64,000 bases of DNA from Ascaphus truei (taxonomy: Eukaryota > Chordata > Amphibia > Anura > Ascaphidae), in contig CM071568.1 of NCBI GenBank assembly GCA_036426205.1, positions 117,232,311-117,296,310 of the forward strand, written 5' to 3'. The stretch's first letter is position 1; each line of letters begins with the position of its first letter. Below are positions 45,745-56,960 of this stretch, in pieces. The position numbers and the translations under genes were made by a program. The notes under the pieces were generated by a model that did not search any database, was not told where the DNA came from, and worked only from the letters and a program-made list of their open reading frames with translations.

Positions 45745-46578
45745 TATGTCAGGTTTCCTATCTGCCCTACCTATCAAGACTGGCAGATTGAATCAGATAG
45801 TCTGTTCTCATCAGACAATGTACCTCTGGAGACAAATAAAAAGCCCAGTGTCTCTAATTTCTTTACGGAGCTAGACAAAATTCTCAAACTACGCATTAAA
45901 ACCTGGTGGGAGGTTAGCAGTTTTGAGAATTACCTCAAGGCTGAAACTATACCAAGAGGTCTTAGAGCCAACATTGCCCCAGCACACTATATAAGTGACC
46001 CAGAATTTCACCGTTCATGGGAATTAGTCCTAACGCAATGTTCGATTATGCTCATGCAATTATTAGTGGAATACCAAAAAGAAAGGCTTGAAACATTCAG
46101 TACAGAGTTAGAGACAAAACTGAAGGAGGTACCCAATTGGAAAGATGACCCCAAGTTTTATGAACTAGAGAGTAAATTAGAATCCAATATATCCAAATTT
46201 ACAGCTGACTTGAAAGAAAGGAAACGAAGAAAGTTCGAAAGGGACAAGAAAGATTTCAAAGAAGGAAAAATATTCAGATACAAATTTGCAAAGAAGGGCA
46301 AATACACACCTAGAGCAGCAGAGCAACAGGATTCATCCACAGAGTGGGAAACCTCAGACACAGACGAAGCCAGACAAGACAGTGGTGAAGGCACCTCAGG
46401 TTCTTTCTTAACATCCTTGGTCCCACATTTTTTAGATCAACAGAAAAGTATACTAACAGGGCCCATAGGCCGAGGAAAACCAGAAGGGGAAAAGGGAAGA
46501 GTTTTGAGAAGCAACAAGGACAGAGCAAAAGGAGAGGGAACCAATAGAGGTACTAGTAGGACATATGGACTTCACTAA
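45745..46578 (+). pseudogene. PLE N-terminal, Lys/Glu-rich coiled-coil region
   Basis: One open frame of 277 codons from just after a TAA at 45742. No start codon is secure: an ATG at 45746 in another frame reads into similar sequence, suggesting an indel near 45780. The protein has a polar segment (FFTELDKILKLRIKTWWE), then a long charged helical region rich in K and E (MLMQLLVEYQKERLETFS through KFERDKKDFKEGK), then a Ser/Thr/acidic linker. It overlaps the next frame, which starts NLSNFALT, by 14 bases. Either the two are separate ORFs or an indel split one protein. Confidence 0.65.
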
Positions 46579-48914
46579 GTCCATAATAGTAAACCTCTCC
46601 AATTTTGCACTTACCAATGATCACATAACTTTACTGAACAAAGGGCAGTCCTTCTCACCTTCATCTACAATAGACACCTTTGAATGGGTGAAGGATACTA
46701 ATCTTTTCAGTAGAAAGCTTAAACTTCATAAATTTCACCGCCTACAAGATCAAAGGCTAGCTCAGTCCCTTGATATTTCCCCACCTAGCCTACAAGAATC
46801 AGAAGCTATGAATGACCTTTCCTCCCTCTTGGAGGAATCAGAAAGAACCCCAGGATAAGGGCCATTCACCACACTGAGACCTAGATCAAAGTTCCTACCA
46901 TTCAGCGATAAGTTTGCACACATAGATGTATTCTGCGATCTCGTAACCAGAGATCTTGAGAACCTATCCAAGTTCAGAATGATTGATAATCTATCCAATC
47001 CCGAAAAGAATGCGCTCAAAGAACTAGCATCTGACACATCTATTACGATCAAACCTTCAGATAAAGGTGGGAACCTGGTCATATTAAATACATCTGACTA
47101 TAAAGCTGAAAATCTAAGACTTCTGTCTGACAAAAACTGTTATGAAGTCATTCCTAAGGACCCCACCTTTGAATACATTTCGGAACTGCGCTCTATCTTG
47201 GATAAAGGACTACCCAATAAGGTCATCACCCAAAGGGAGTATGACTTTATCCTCAATAAGAACCCAAGTATAGCCACTTTTTACAGTGTTCCCAAAATAC
47301 ACAAACGCAAATCACCACCTCCAGGCCGCCCCATAGTCTCCGGGGTAGGCAATGTCACCGAGAATGCAAGTAGCTATGTTGACCAAATTCTAAAGGCCAT
47401 TTGTGGCATCTCTGCCATCATACCTGAAGGACACTAAAGATGTCCTCCAGAGACTAGAGGGTGTAGTTATCACGCAGGACACCGTTCTGGTCAGTTTAGA
47501 TGTAGAAGGACTCTACACCAGTATCTATCACCACTTTGGCCTAGCAGCTACAAAACACTATCTGCAGACTCGAGGACAACACTTCGTCAACCATGGCCTT
47601 TTTGTTATAGATCTTCTCACTTTTGTCCTCACTAGGAACTATTTCCTGTTCAACAATAAGATCTATCACCAGATACAGGGAACGGCCATGGGGACAAAGT
47701 GTGCACCTTCCTATGCAAATTTGTACTTGGGATGGTGGGAGGAACGATATGTCTTTGCAGAAGACATGGAACACTACACGGCCCACATCATACTATGGAC
47801 ACGTTTCATTGATGACGTGTTCATGCTATGGCAAGGCCCAACTACATTATTAAAAGAATTCATTGAAACTTTGAATCACAATCAATTAAATTTACATCTC
47901 ACCCTGGAATACAATCAGAACTCCATATGTTTCCTGGACTTACAAATACTACGAGGGACGGACAATCTGATAGAAACCACAGTTTTCCGCAAACCAACGG
48001 TGACCAACAACCTTCTAGAGGCCTCCAGCCACCATCCAAGAACCCTAATTGAGGCCATACCCGTAGGCCAGTTCCTGAGACTCAGGAGAAACTGCAGTAC
48101 AATCGCAGAATTCGAAATACAAGCTGCGGCCATGACTAAACGCTTCAAAGAAAGGGGGTATAGCAATAAAAGCATAAAGACAGCTTTTAAGAGAGCTAAA
48201 TACTCGCCACGTGCCAACCTCCTCCTGGACAAAAGATCACCCATTGAGAAGAAAGTAATACGTTTTGTGGGAACATTCAACAAACAGTGGAATCTAGCCA
48301 GGGAAATTCTCCATAAACACTGGCATATTCTTTTAGCGGACGAGGATATCAGAGAAGTCATTCCAACATTCCCTTCCATGGTCAGTAGAAGAGCCAAAAA
48401 TCTCAAAGATATCCTAGTCCACAGCCACTACAAGGAGACACCAACACTTTCATGGCTACCACCAAAACCACAGGGCAGCTTTTCATGCCAACACTGTAAA
48501 GCGTGCCAACATATTACCACCACCAAAACATTCCACAACTGGAGTAACTCTAAAACCTTCCAGATCAGGAAATTCATCAGTTGCCAAACATTCGGGGTCA
48601 TATACCAAGGACTATGTCTATGCGGTAAAATCTACATAGGAAAAACAAAACGACAATTTAAACAGCGTGTACTGGAACACATAGGTACAATACGCAACAA
48701 TGTAGATACACCCCTGGCAAGACATGTCAACTCGTGCCAAAATGGAAACATCAAATCCATAACATTCAGAGGCATTGATCAATTCTCTCTAGGCCCCAGG
48801 AGAGGTAATGTGGACACAGTGCTACTACAGAAGGAAGCACGTTGGATTTACACACTTCAAGCACTAACACCGAAAGGCCTTAATGAAGGATTTGTCTTTA
48901 GTCCCTTCATATAA
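46565..48914 (+). pseudogene. PLE reverse transcriptase-GIY-YIG endonuclease
   Basis: The N-terminal PLE motif VNLSNFALTNDHITLLNKG is at 46580-46640. A TAA interrupts at 46856. RT follows with KPSDKGGNLVIL (about 47050), FYSVPKIHK, PPGRPIVSGVGN, a frame change near 47396 explained by one extra G, then LPSYLKDTKDVL, GTAMGTKCAPSYANLYLG, and FIDD at 47805-47816. The thumb has RLRRNCSTIAEF. A cysteine cluster CQHCKACQHI precedes the GIY-YIG core GVIYQGLCLCGKIYIGKTKR near 48594-48655, and the end is ARWIYTLQALTPKGLNEGF. From 47403 to 48914 it is uninterrupted (503 codons). The family makes RT plus a nicking endonuclease in one protein. Confidence 0.9.
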
Positions 48915-50349
48915 TATCTACTAGTTCATTCCAAACTTTGCTGTTCATTACCATCACCATTATTCAATTGTCACCAATGAGGACTCACAAGTCTGCTCCA
49001 TCCCTGCCAATACATAATATCATTCAAACACATTGTTAACCAAATAAAGACACATAGGATACAGACTACATATTAGTTTATTTATTTTATTCATCTCCAA
49101 AGTAGTGGTAAACTCAAGTGAGAGCCACTACACACATAGTACATATTTAACATACAGATTAAAACAAACAATAGCAACTTTCATTAACCACAATAGCAGC
49201 ATGCCATAGCTTCAATACATTTCGTTAGCTCATTTGAGATGACACTGGCCACGATCAGTCACTCAGACCAGCCTCCAAGTGCGCATGCGCTGAATCACTC
49301 CAAGGGGTTACTAAAGGTTAAACCAAGTGCTATAAATACCTTCCGCAAGCATGGGATACCCCCCGTATACCTGGCCTGGAAAAAGCATACCCGCGAAACG
49401 CGCGCATCGGCACCACGTAGTCACATGCACGCGCAGAGCCCCAGTTCACAGACGCTGAATCCACGCTATCAGAGGAAGTCAGCGTGGCTCGGCTGCGGCA
49501 CACACAAGGGCTCCATACAGACCCGATGGTCTTTAGAGCCAAAACTAGGGAACGATTGATACATCTGGCCACATAGAAAGCAGTGATATACTTAAGAGAG
49601 TACCATCTTGCTGTCATCCGAGCACCTTATTTATAAGATAGGATTTTACCTCAAACAGCTCACAGTACCTCAACCCAGTAATTTAAATCTGGAGTGCCAG
49701 TTTCTAAAGTATATTTTACAGCGCTGCACCAACTAGGCAAAGGCTATATATTACTTACCAATCCATTGGTCCTTAAAGGTGCAGCTCTTAGCTACAACTC
49801 CTAATGTGTTCAACTAGGAGATAAAGCAGTGTCCATACATTCATCAGTAAACCATTTGAGTACTAGTGTTTACCAAGAATCTACATACTTCAGATCCAAG
49901 GTTCACACGCTATATATATATATATTAATCTGGTCGAACTGTACGCTTATGCACAACATATTCCAGTTGGCGTCAGCATAGCACACTTGGTGCACACTTA
50001 CCACAACTGTATATCCATACGACCATATCTCTATCGGACTGCAAAATCCACCAGCACATTGTTCGGTTCTACCAATCCTGTACACCAATAAAAGTACTCA
50101 ATTACTGTGGCACTACATATATGACAACTACTATCGTCCCTCATAACACCTACCTCTAGCCTATCGCTCCATATGAAGGTGGCTAGGGCCAGTGAGTTCA
50201 CAAACACTGGACTTTACCACCCCAACTGACGCTCCTCTGGAGTACCTAACCCCAAGAGCCTGTTAAACACTTGTCATTATTTAATACTCGTTTTAAACCC
50301 CATTGTTTTAACTAATGTTTGAATAAAGAATAGTTTTTAATTGACTCAC
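48915..50349 (+). other. 3' untranslated region of PLE copy 3, with hammerhead relic
   Basis: No coding. At about 49372-49402, CTGGAAAAAGCATACCCGCGAAACGCG resembles a hammerhead with a damaged CUGANGA box and intact GAAACGCG. A TA run lies at 49913-49925. Confidence 0.5.
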
Positions 50350-50393
50350 CATCTCACTTAGGAATAGAGTGCTGCATAGGGGTTCTGTGTGTC

Positions 50394-50407
50394 CTTATTA
50401 CATTTTC
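50394..50407 (+). repeat. Right 14-bp target-site duplication of PLE copy 3
   Basis: CTTATTACATTTTC, identical to 45460-45473. Confidence 0.8.
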
Positions 50408-50970
50408 CCCAGAACTTATGCTGTATGCAATATTGTATATCATCCCACAGCAATATCATTTCCTATGGAGCAAATATATGTAGCAGCCTTTTTTCTCACC
50501 CCCCTACAGATACCAAAGTACAAAGCATAGACCCGGGTTGCACTCACTGCCCCAAAGTCATCAAAACATGCTCTCGTGCCCAAATTGGCAATATCTGTCA
50601 TTACAGCCAATGGCAAACACTGCAGATTTGGGTGAGATCGTGTGAATCCCGGTTTTATGACTAACGGCCACTGTGTATTAAAGTAGCAAGATTTTATTGT
50701 GCTGGTTCCTTCTGGAGATGATGGCAGTGGACCCCACAGATGCTACAGGAGACATAAGCAGAAGGAGTTGTATTTCCACCCCCATCCACACTCAAAATAT
50801 TTCAGCAACAAGGCATTATTCATTCATTACTTCTTTATTTCTTTAGTACAGTGATTCATTTGTTGCACAATGTATGGGGGTTATGATCCTTCATCAGGTG
50901 TATGTGTCAAACTAAAGTTGCTCATACAGACCTTTCCAGAAGGCCTTATGCACTGGATGACGATCTAAAT
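50408..50970. other. Intergenic, nothing recognised
   Basis: No supported gene or element. Confidence 0.5.
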
Positions 50971-51565
50971 CAGTGGTTCCCAAACTTTTTGGGGTCATCG
51001 CCCCATGGTTCCATAAACTCATCCCCAGTGCCCCCTACCCTACACTATAAAAAGCATTATTCATAATAGTGGATTGCATGACTCACTAAGGAAGATAATA
51101 ATAACATTCAAAACAGTAACAATTAATTGCACATTTATTAAAAATCCAATTAAAATGTTTTAGTTTAATTAATTCAACAAAATTGATGAACTTCATCCAG
51201 TGATTCCAGCGTTTCAAAGTCTGATAGTCATTTAGCAAGAATCTTAGATACCACATTTAGTAACTATCGGTACTTCTATGTTCAGTAAATTCTTAATGCG
51301 ATGGATGGGCTTGATGAAGTGATACCAGTTTTCCAATGTTTGATTTAAAGTCACTTAGCAGGAGTCTTAAATCACCACGTTTAGTATTCTGGAGTCGATT
51401 TCTTTGCTTGGAGAGAAGTTGGATGACCACACTAAAATCATGTTCCACAGAATATGATGTTTGTGTTTCAACTTCCGCACGTATGTGCCATAAACCGTTT
51501 AATATGGAGTAAATAAATGGCCGATTGTTACCAAGATAACGGACATTGTTAGCGTGTCATTTGTG
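50971..51565 (-). mobile_element. hAT-type element end with transposase remnant
   Basis: The end at 50971, CAGTGGTTCCCAAACTTTTT, is the same terminal motif as the hAT at 34834. Behind it, in minus orientation, lies about 250 bp of coding sequence that ends like a hAT transposase. The other terminus was not found. Confidence 0.6.
51293..51556 (-). pseudogene. hAT transposase C-terminal remnant
   Basis: An open frame of about 87 codons on the minus strand ending in TAA (complement of 51293-51295). The last part reads KQRNRLQNTKRGDLRLLLS, then a short segment, then HQAHPSH and the stop. The NRL...DLR..LS......L....Q.HPSH pattern is typical of the end of the dimerisation domain in ZBED/SCAND3-like hAT transposases. 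The upstream part (YSILNGLWHIRAEVETQTSY) is less clear. It is too short to function. Confidence 0.55.
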
Positions 51566-51639
51566 TGAATATCAATGGGTGAATGTGAGCAAAATATAAG
51601 GTGATTATAATGTAGCCCTCTTACCCCCACCCTAAGTGA

Positions 51640-53787
51640 GATTGGCGTGGGTAGGTGTATCTGACTACTTATCAGTGTGGTGCTGTACCTGTTTCGCAAC
51701 CAGGAGGGCTGAGCTTCCGCCACGGGGAACCTGGGGTATATACTTACAGTCGGTGCAGCGCCTCCACTGATGAGGGATCCCAACGTGGTGGGAGTGTGCC
51801 CTCACCAGAACAACCATACAGTAAATACACACAATGGAAATAAACACTATTTACTGAGCATGAACGGTAACTTCAATGAAACTCTCTTTGCATAACATCA
51901 ATACATCATATGAATAACATTGCATCACCCTGAATGCATACCATCCCCTCATCCGACATGTCCAACATTACATCATCATCAGTCCCTTTGATAATACTGT
52001 GCTTGGGCACTTATCCCTTGAGTGTCCACAACCAATAAAGAGAGGTGTGAATGGGAGGGATAGCGCTTCCCTGTGTTGGGGCCCGGTGGTGCACTTGATA
52101 TACTACCTCCCTGATCAGGATAATCCTTGGCAATCAGCAACTCCGCACAGTGATCCCACGGCGCAACGTGCTGCTCCTAGCAGAGATTAATCCGCCGTCG
52201 GACTCCCCAGGGGAGAGGTTCCCAGCCGGAATGATCCTTTAAGAACAGTCTCTGCTATGGAGTCAGATACTCTTTCTGCACTCAGGCTGCACGGGCATTC
52301 AGGCAATGTCCTGCCGCATGTCTCTTCCTCTCTGAGTATAGTGAAGGAGTCCCTGTCTTAAGGCAGACCCTATAACATACAGTTATTCCTCTACAGTGTC
52401 TCAGGGGACTAACTGGGCCCTGGGGGTATACCTCTACCCTAGCCCCTGCATGCAGAATATCTATTGCTGTAGATTCTGTCTGATCCCAGACTCTGGCAGT
52501 TTACCACATGCAACTGGCACTGGTGATATCACATACACTGTGTAACTTAGAAAGCAACCCCCCTTCTTCATTTGAGGGGCCTTTCCCTGACACAGCCAAA
52601 GCCAACTACTCTGGCTGCACTGTAAACAACACTGTTGCAACTAGCTATCCTGCTCAGCTAAAGTGGCAGCAGCCCTGCTTTGGGTCTGTCCCTAGCTGCA
52701 GTAACACACTGGTGACTCAGGGTAATCTGGGGCCTGGGGAGGGTACTCTGGCCTAGTGCATGGGTCCCTGCCCTGCACACCTACCTCCTCCCCTGTCTGC
52801 TTCCCCACCCTGAGTGACTTCCTTCCTGCAAACCTGCTAATATCCCTAACTAGATCCTCCCCTTTACAGGAGGATTCCTCAGCCCTGTTGGCTAAGCTCA
52901 AACATCTGACTGCCTGCAGTTATGCCTCCTGTGAAATGTAGTTCCCAAGGAGGTTCTTGCCTATGCAGACCGCATGGGCGCCTCTGTAATGGCCGCCTAC
53001 CTTTTCCTGTCTGCACCTGCGCTATCCTAATGGCCGCCGTGCCACTTCCCTGCACATGTGCAACCTCTAGAGGGCCTTCCTGCCTCTCTGCCTTCTCCTG
53101 CGTGTGCTCTGCCAACTCTAAGATGGCCGCCATACTCGTCCGCACCTGCGCAAGTATTCGCGCACGCGCGGTCAACTCCAACATGGTGGCGCCCGCCCAG
53201 ATGGCGGCGCCAACCAGTGGAGAGCCGCTGGAGCCCCCCTGCGCCTCCTGCTGCTGGCTATCTCGCCGCACCGCCCAAACTAACCACGCGGCACCTGCCC
53301 TTACGCCAGGGAGGGCACAGGGAAGCGTCCCATAGCCGGGTACCTGTAGCCGGTCCTCCCTGTCCCAACCTCACATTGGGCCTCCTCAGGGAACTCTCAC
53401 TCTGGTTACAGGAATTTTGGTGGTGCATACCTACTGGTAACAGGAGGGCCTGGGTCTCCTGCGATGTCATGGGGGATAACAGGACAGGCTTCTCTGCGGC
53501 TGAGCCCGAATTCCTCTTAATGGTGCAGCGCATCCATCTTGTGCAGCCCCCAGGTGTATGGGGTGGAGTATCTGCAAAAGAGTTATCTCCCTCTCCTCCC
53601 AATATACTCCACTCTCAGGCAGGAGGTAAAACAAAAGGGTTCTTTATTGTCCAGACTAGTAGCAGCTTATGCACAGCACATCATCAGAAGGGTGTTCACC
53701 ACCAGGATGATCTCTAGACCCACTCCTTGTCCAATATAGGAGGTGCCCCTTTCTCTTCTCTTACTCCTTTGTTGAGCAAGATAGTAT
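51640..53787. other. GC-rich repeat-like segment related to 59085-59935
   Basis: Shares ordered similarity with 59085-59935: GGTGCTG, CCGCCACGGGGA, CAACGTGGTGGGAG, an ACTACAGCCCT-type block, a TGTAGTTCCCA motif, then ATGGCC-rich sequence. It ends with a complement of CAATAAAGAACCC (53640-53655), which looks like a polyadenylation region in minus orientation. This suggests two diverged copies of one long repeat, perhaps LTR-like, flanking the two-ORF element. Open frames at 52922-53717 have biased composition and no domain. Confidence 0.4.
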
Positions 53788-55498
53788 CTCCCCTAAGGGA
53801 GAGCCTTCAGCGTACCAGAGCCCTGGTAGCTTAATTTGAACCCACCATCCTCTTTCTTAACTGCAGAGGAACCACCTCTCTCAAAAGCTAGAGAGGAACA
53901 TTATTTGTTTCTTTGAGGAGGTAAGTAGGAATTTAGACCAGGGTAATGCAGTTGATGTGGTCAACTTAGATTTTGCAAAGGCTTTTGATACGGTTTCACA
54001 CAAGAGGTTGGTGTACAAAATAAAGAAAATTGGACTCAGTAATAATATATGCACCTGGATTGAAAACTGGTTAAAGGACAGACAACAGTGGGTTGTCATA
54101 AATGGAACTTTTTCAGGTTGGGCTAAAGTCGTGAGTGGAGTACCTCAAGGATCGGTACTGGGACCCCTGCTTTTTAACTTGTTTATTAATGACCTTGAGG
54201 TTGGGATCGAGAGCAAAGTCTCCATCTTTGCTGATGATACTAAATTGTGTAAGGTAATAGAATCAGAGCAGGATGTAATTTCTCTTCAGAAGGACTTGGA
54301 GAGACTGGAAACGTGAGCAGGTAAATGGCAAATGAGGTTTAATACAGATAAATGTAAGGCTATGCATTTGGGATGCAAGAATAAAAAGGCGACTTACAAA
54401 TTAAATGGGGATATATTGGGGGAATCCTTGATGGAGAAGGATTTAGGAGTGCTTGTAGACAGCAGGCTTAGCAATAGTGCCCAATGTCATGCAGTAGCTG
54501 CAAAGGCAAACAAGATCTTATCTTGCATCAAACGGGCAATGGATGAAAGGGAAGTAAACATAATTATGCCCCTTTACAAAGCATTAGTAAGACCACACCT
54601 TGAATATGGAGTACAATTTTGGGCACCAATCCTAAGAAAAGACATTATGGAACTAGAGAGAGTGCAGAGAAGAGCCACCAAATTAATAAAGGGAATGGAC
54701 ATTCTAACTTATGAGGAGAGGCTAGCTAAATTAGATTTATTTACATTAGAAAAGAGGCGTCTAAGAGGGGATATGATAACTATATACAAATATATTCAGG
54801 GACAATACAAGGAGCTTTCAAAAGAACTATTCATCCCACGGGCAGTACAAAGGACTCGGGGCCATCCCTTAAGGTTGGAGGAAAGGAAATTTCACCAGCA
54901 ACAAAGGAAATGGTTCTTTACCGTAAGGGCAGTTAAAATGTGGAATTCATTACCCATGGAGACTGTGATGGCAGATACAATAGATTTGTTCAAAAAAAGG
55001 TTGGACATCTTTTTAGATGGGAAAGGTATACAGGGATATACCAAATAAGAATACATGGGAAGGATGTTGATCCAGGGATTAATCCGATTGCCAATTCTTG
55101 GAGTCAGGAAGGAATTAATTTTTCCCCTTAATGGGGTTTTTTGTTTGCCTTCCTCTGGATCAATAAGCAAGTATAGATATAGAATAAAGTATCTGTTGTC
55201 TAAATTTAGCATAGGTTGAACTTGATGGACGTATGTCTATTTTCAACCTCATCTACTATGTAACTATGTAACACTGAACTCTGACACACCAAACAGGAAA
55301 AGATAATCCCTTTAGTACAGATCCAGTAGTCCCACCCCTATGCCTTTGACTGATACCAGGCATGAGCACTACCTTCTCTGACCAACTGAATCACAGTGGT
55401 TGGGGCAAACCCATTTTAACTCCTGGCAAACCTGCCCTTACTAGAGATTATTGCACAGGAGGAGGAAAGAATAATAGCCCAAACCTACCAGGGCTATA
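53788..55498 (-). repeat. Direct repeat (LTR-like), left copy, split by a LINE
   Basis: 53788-53891 plus 55275-55498 together equal the 328-bp repeat at 58384-58711 with few mismatches; the gap is the LINE. In the orientation of the ORFs this is the 3' copy. The ends do not read TG...CA, so a classical LTR is not certain. Confidence 0.75.
53892..55274 (+). mobile_element. CR1/L2-type LINE, 5'-truncated, nested in the left direct repeat
   Basis: Encodes from 53900 FFEEVSRNLDQGNAVDVVNL, continuing to LDFAKAFDTVSHKRL, GVPQGSVLGPLLFNLFINDL and the catalytic FADDTKL near 54226-54246, through RPHLEYGVQFWAP to a stop at 55046-55048. One in-frame TGA at 54314-54316, where a Trp codon is expected, interrupts an otherwise open frame from 53957. 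The endonuclease half is missing. The 3' untranslated region ends TTGAACTTGATGGACGTATG and a CTATGTAACTATGTAAC tail. No target duplication is visible. It is a closer match to a master copy than the inverted relative at 2656-4135. Confidence 0.9.
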
Positions 55499-55686
55499 CA
55501 CTCCCTCTGGTGGAATCCAATGGTCCCCACTTGGAACAAAATTTTGCTGGACCATCCTGCAGGCGACAACCTGTACAATTAAAACAGAAATGACAGTTGA
55601 TAAGTCATCACATTGTACACATGCTGAACACCCACACACCCAGGGCGGTGAAATACATAGGGTAACGCCCAACATGGAGGACCCAA

Positions 55687-56958
55687 CTAATAGTAGTGCC
55701 GGGGATCTGGCTTATGCACCTCCCTCCCATTGTGATCCACGATCTTAATGAAAAAGGTTCGCAGAGGGCCATTCTCAGGGCGATACACTATTTTATTCAT
55801 GCAAATCCCTCTCCCCACACTCCAAACTTTCATTAGGTGACAGATCTTCTTTTCAGAATAATACACTGAGTTACTACACTTGGTCATTAAGTACTCTATC
55901 ACAGCTTCTCGCAGCCAGGACTCACGCTGCTCCTCTATCTCACACATGATAGGCTCAGGCAAATAGGGATAGTTAAATCCATGGAACTGTCTATAGCGGG
56001 CCACTATAGCTCTGTCAGCTCTGCTGAGTTTGATCAACTTACGGTCCCCAGCTATACCTGGCAAGACCCATGACAATGGTTCTTCAGGGGAAATTTCATC
56101 ATAGAGGATGGATGGACCTTGGGGAATTATCATGCCCTGATTAATTCCTCTTAACCTCCTCTCTAACTCATCAGCAGCCTTTTTCTCTGAGTAGGTGCCC
56201 TTACCCCACCAATGGTCAACCAAATCACCTTGTAATATGATGAACCTAGTACGGTCCATAAACCCTGAATATCCCTTAAACATAAGAGCCCACCATTTGG
56301 TGCTACGGTCCTCTACCCCAGATGAGGATACTAACTCCTCCATTTCTCCTCTGGAGGATACGCCTGAGGTACCATTAGATAGTGAACCTTTACCTCTTCC
56401 TCGGTTGACATATTTATACACAGTAGATTGAACGGGTGATTTCACTCTCATGGAACCCTCCCTGACAGAAGATACGGTTTCCTTAGATTTACCCCTAGGT
56501 GTGGGCTTAAACACAGCGGGATTCTCAACCAGGATCCTACTGCTCCAAGGGATCTCCCCATCAGACCCTTTATCGCTGGTCACCCAATCCCTCCAGTCCG
56601 TGGACAAATGGTGTACCTTTTCCTTCTTAACCCCACTAGGATCCAGTGAGCTGGAACGTGACGGGGCAGGGGCAGTGGCACTAGGGGCAGTGACACAGTC
56701 GTTCACACAGTCTCTGAGCCGGGCTATGCCGCGACCTGTGGATGATAGGGGAGGCGTGACATCTACAGACCTCTTTAATCCTCGGCCCGGTACAGTGTCC
56801 ATCAATTCACCTTTATTTTTCTCCTTTGGATCCGAGCAAACGACATCCGGAGCTGCACTCTTCCGGTCCACCCCGCGGGGGCAACCGGATGTGACGTCAT
56901 CATCCGTCGACGTTGCAGATTGCAGATTTCCGGTCCAGGTCCCGCACCGGAAGGGCAT
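55687..56958 (-). CDS. Hypothetical protein, second ORF of the two-ORF element
   Basis: An open frame of 423 codons on the minus strand. It starts at ATG (56958), two bases after the stop of the upstream ORF (TGA-CG-ATG), and a stop lies in its own frame just upstream, so this ATG is the only possible start. The N-terminal 200 residues are Ser/Pro/charged and look disordered. The C-terminal 220 look folded and Trp/Tyr-rich (WWALMFKGYSGFMDRTRFII, HWWGKGTYSEKKAADELERR, YRQFHGFNYPYLPEPIMCEI, ending DPRHYY). I do not recognise the family. No zinc knuckle or catalytic motif is seen. Its place after the first ORF suggests translation by reinitiation or an indel-split fusion. Confidence 0.55.
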   Translation of the reverse strand: MPFRCGTWTGNLQSATSTDDDVTSGCPRGVDRKSAAPDVVCSDPKEKNKGELMDTVPGRGLKRSVDVTPPLSSTGRGIARLRDCVNDCVTAPSATAPAPSRSSSLDPSGVKKEKVHHLSTDWRDWVTSDKGSDGEIPWSSRILVENPAVFKPTPRGKSKETVSSVREGSMRVKSPVQSTVYKYVNRGRGKGSLSNGTSGVSSRGEMEELVSSSGVEDRSTKWWALMFKGYSGFMDRTRFIILQGDLVDHWWGKGTYSEKKAADELERRLRGINQGMIIPQGPSILYDEISPEEPLSWVLPGIAGDRKLIKLSRADRAIVARYRQFHGFNYPYLPEPIMCEIEEQRESWLREAVIEYLMTKCSNSVYYSEKKICHLMKVWSVGRGICMNKIVYRPENGPLRTFFIKIVDHNGREVHKPDPRHYY

Positions 56959-56960
56959 CG

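Larger units (their letters stand above)
45474..50393 (+). mobile_element. Penelope-like element copy 3, near full length
   Basis: A 4.9-kb element bounded by an exact 14-bp duplication. Order: terminal hairpin (45475-45684), N-terminal coding part (45745-46578), RT (46565 onward), GIY-YIG endonuclease ending at 48914, and 3' untranslated region (48915-50393) with a degenerate hammerhead. A segment of 40-41 bp starting CATCTCACTTAGGAATAGAG occurs both in the loop of the 5' hairpin (45571-45610) and at the extreme 3' end (50350-50390), as expected of PLE terminal repeats with an inverted leading fragment. Coding is broken by a few indels and one stop, so it is recent but not intact as written. 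Confidence 0.9.

Noticed and set aside
51760..51800. CTGATGA box followed by GGGATCCC, hammerhead-like
   Set aside because: The required GAAA is absent, and the diverged partner at 59190-59215 does not conserve the core, so the match is likely chance.
52922..53717. Overlapping open frames of 137 and 219 codons
   Set aside because: They lie in a GC-rich repeat segment with ATGGCGGC-type motifs, have Pro/Ser/Ala-biased composition, and no recognisable domain.
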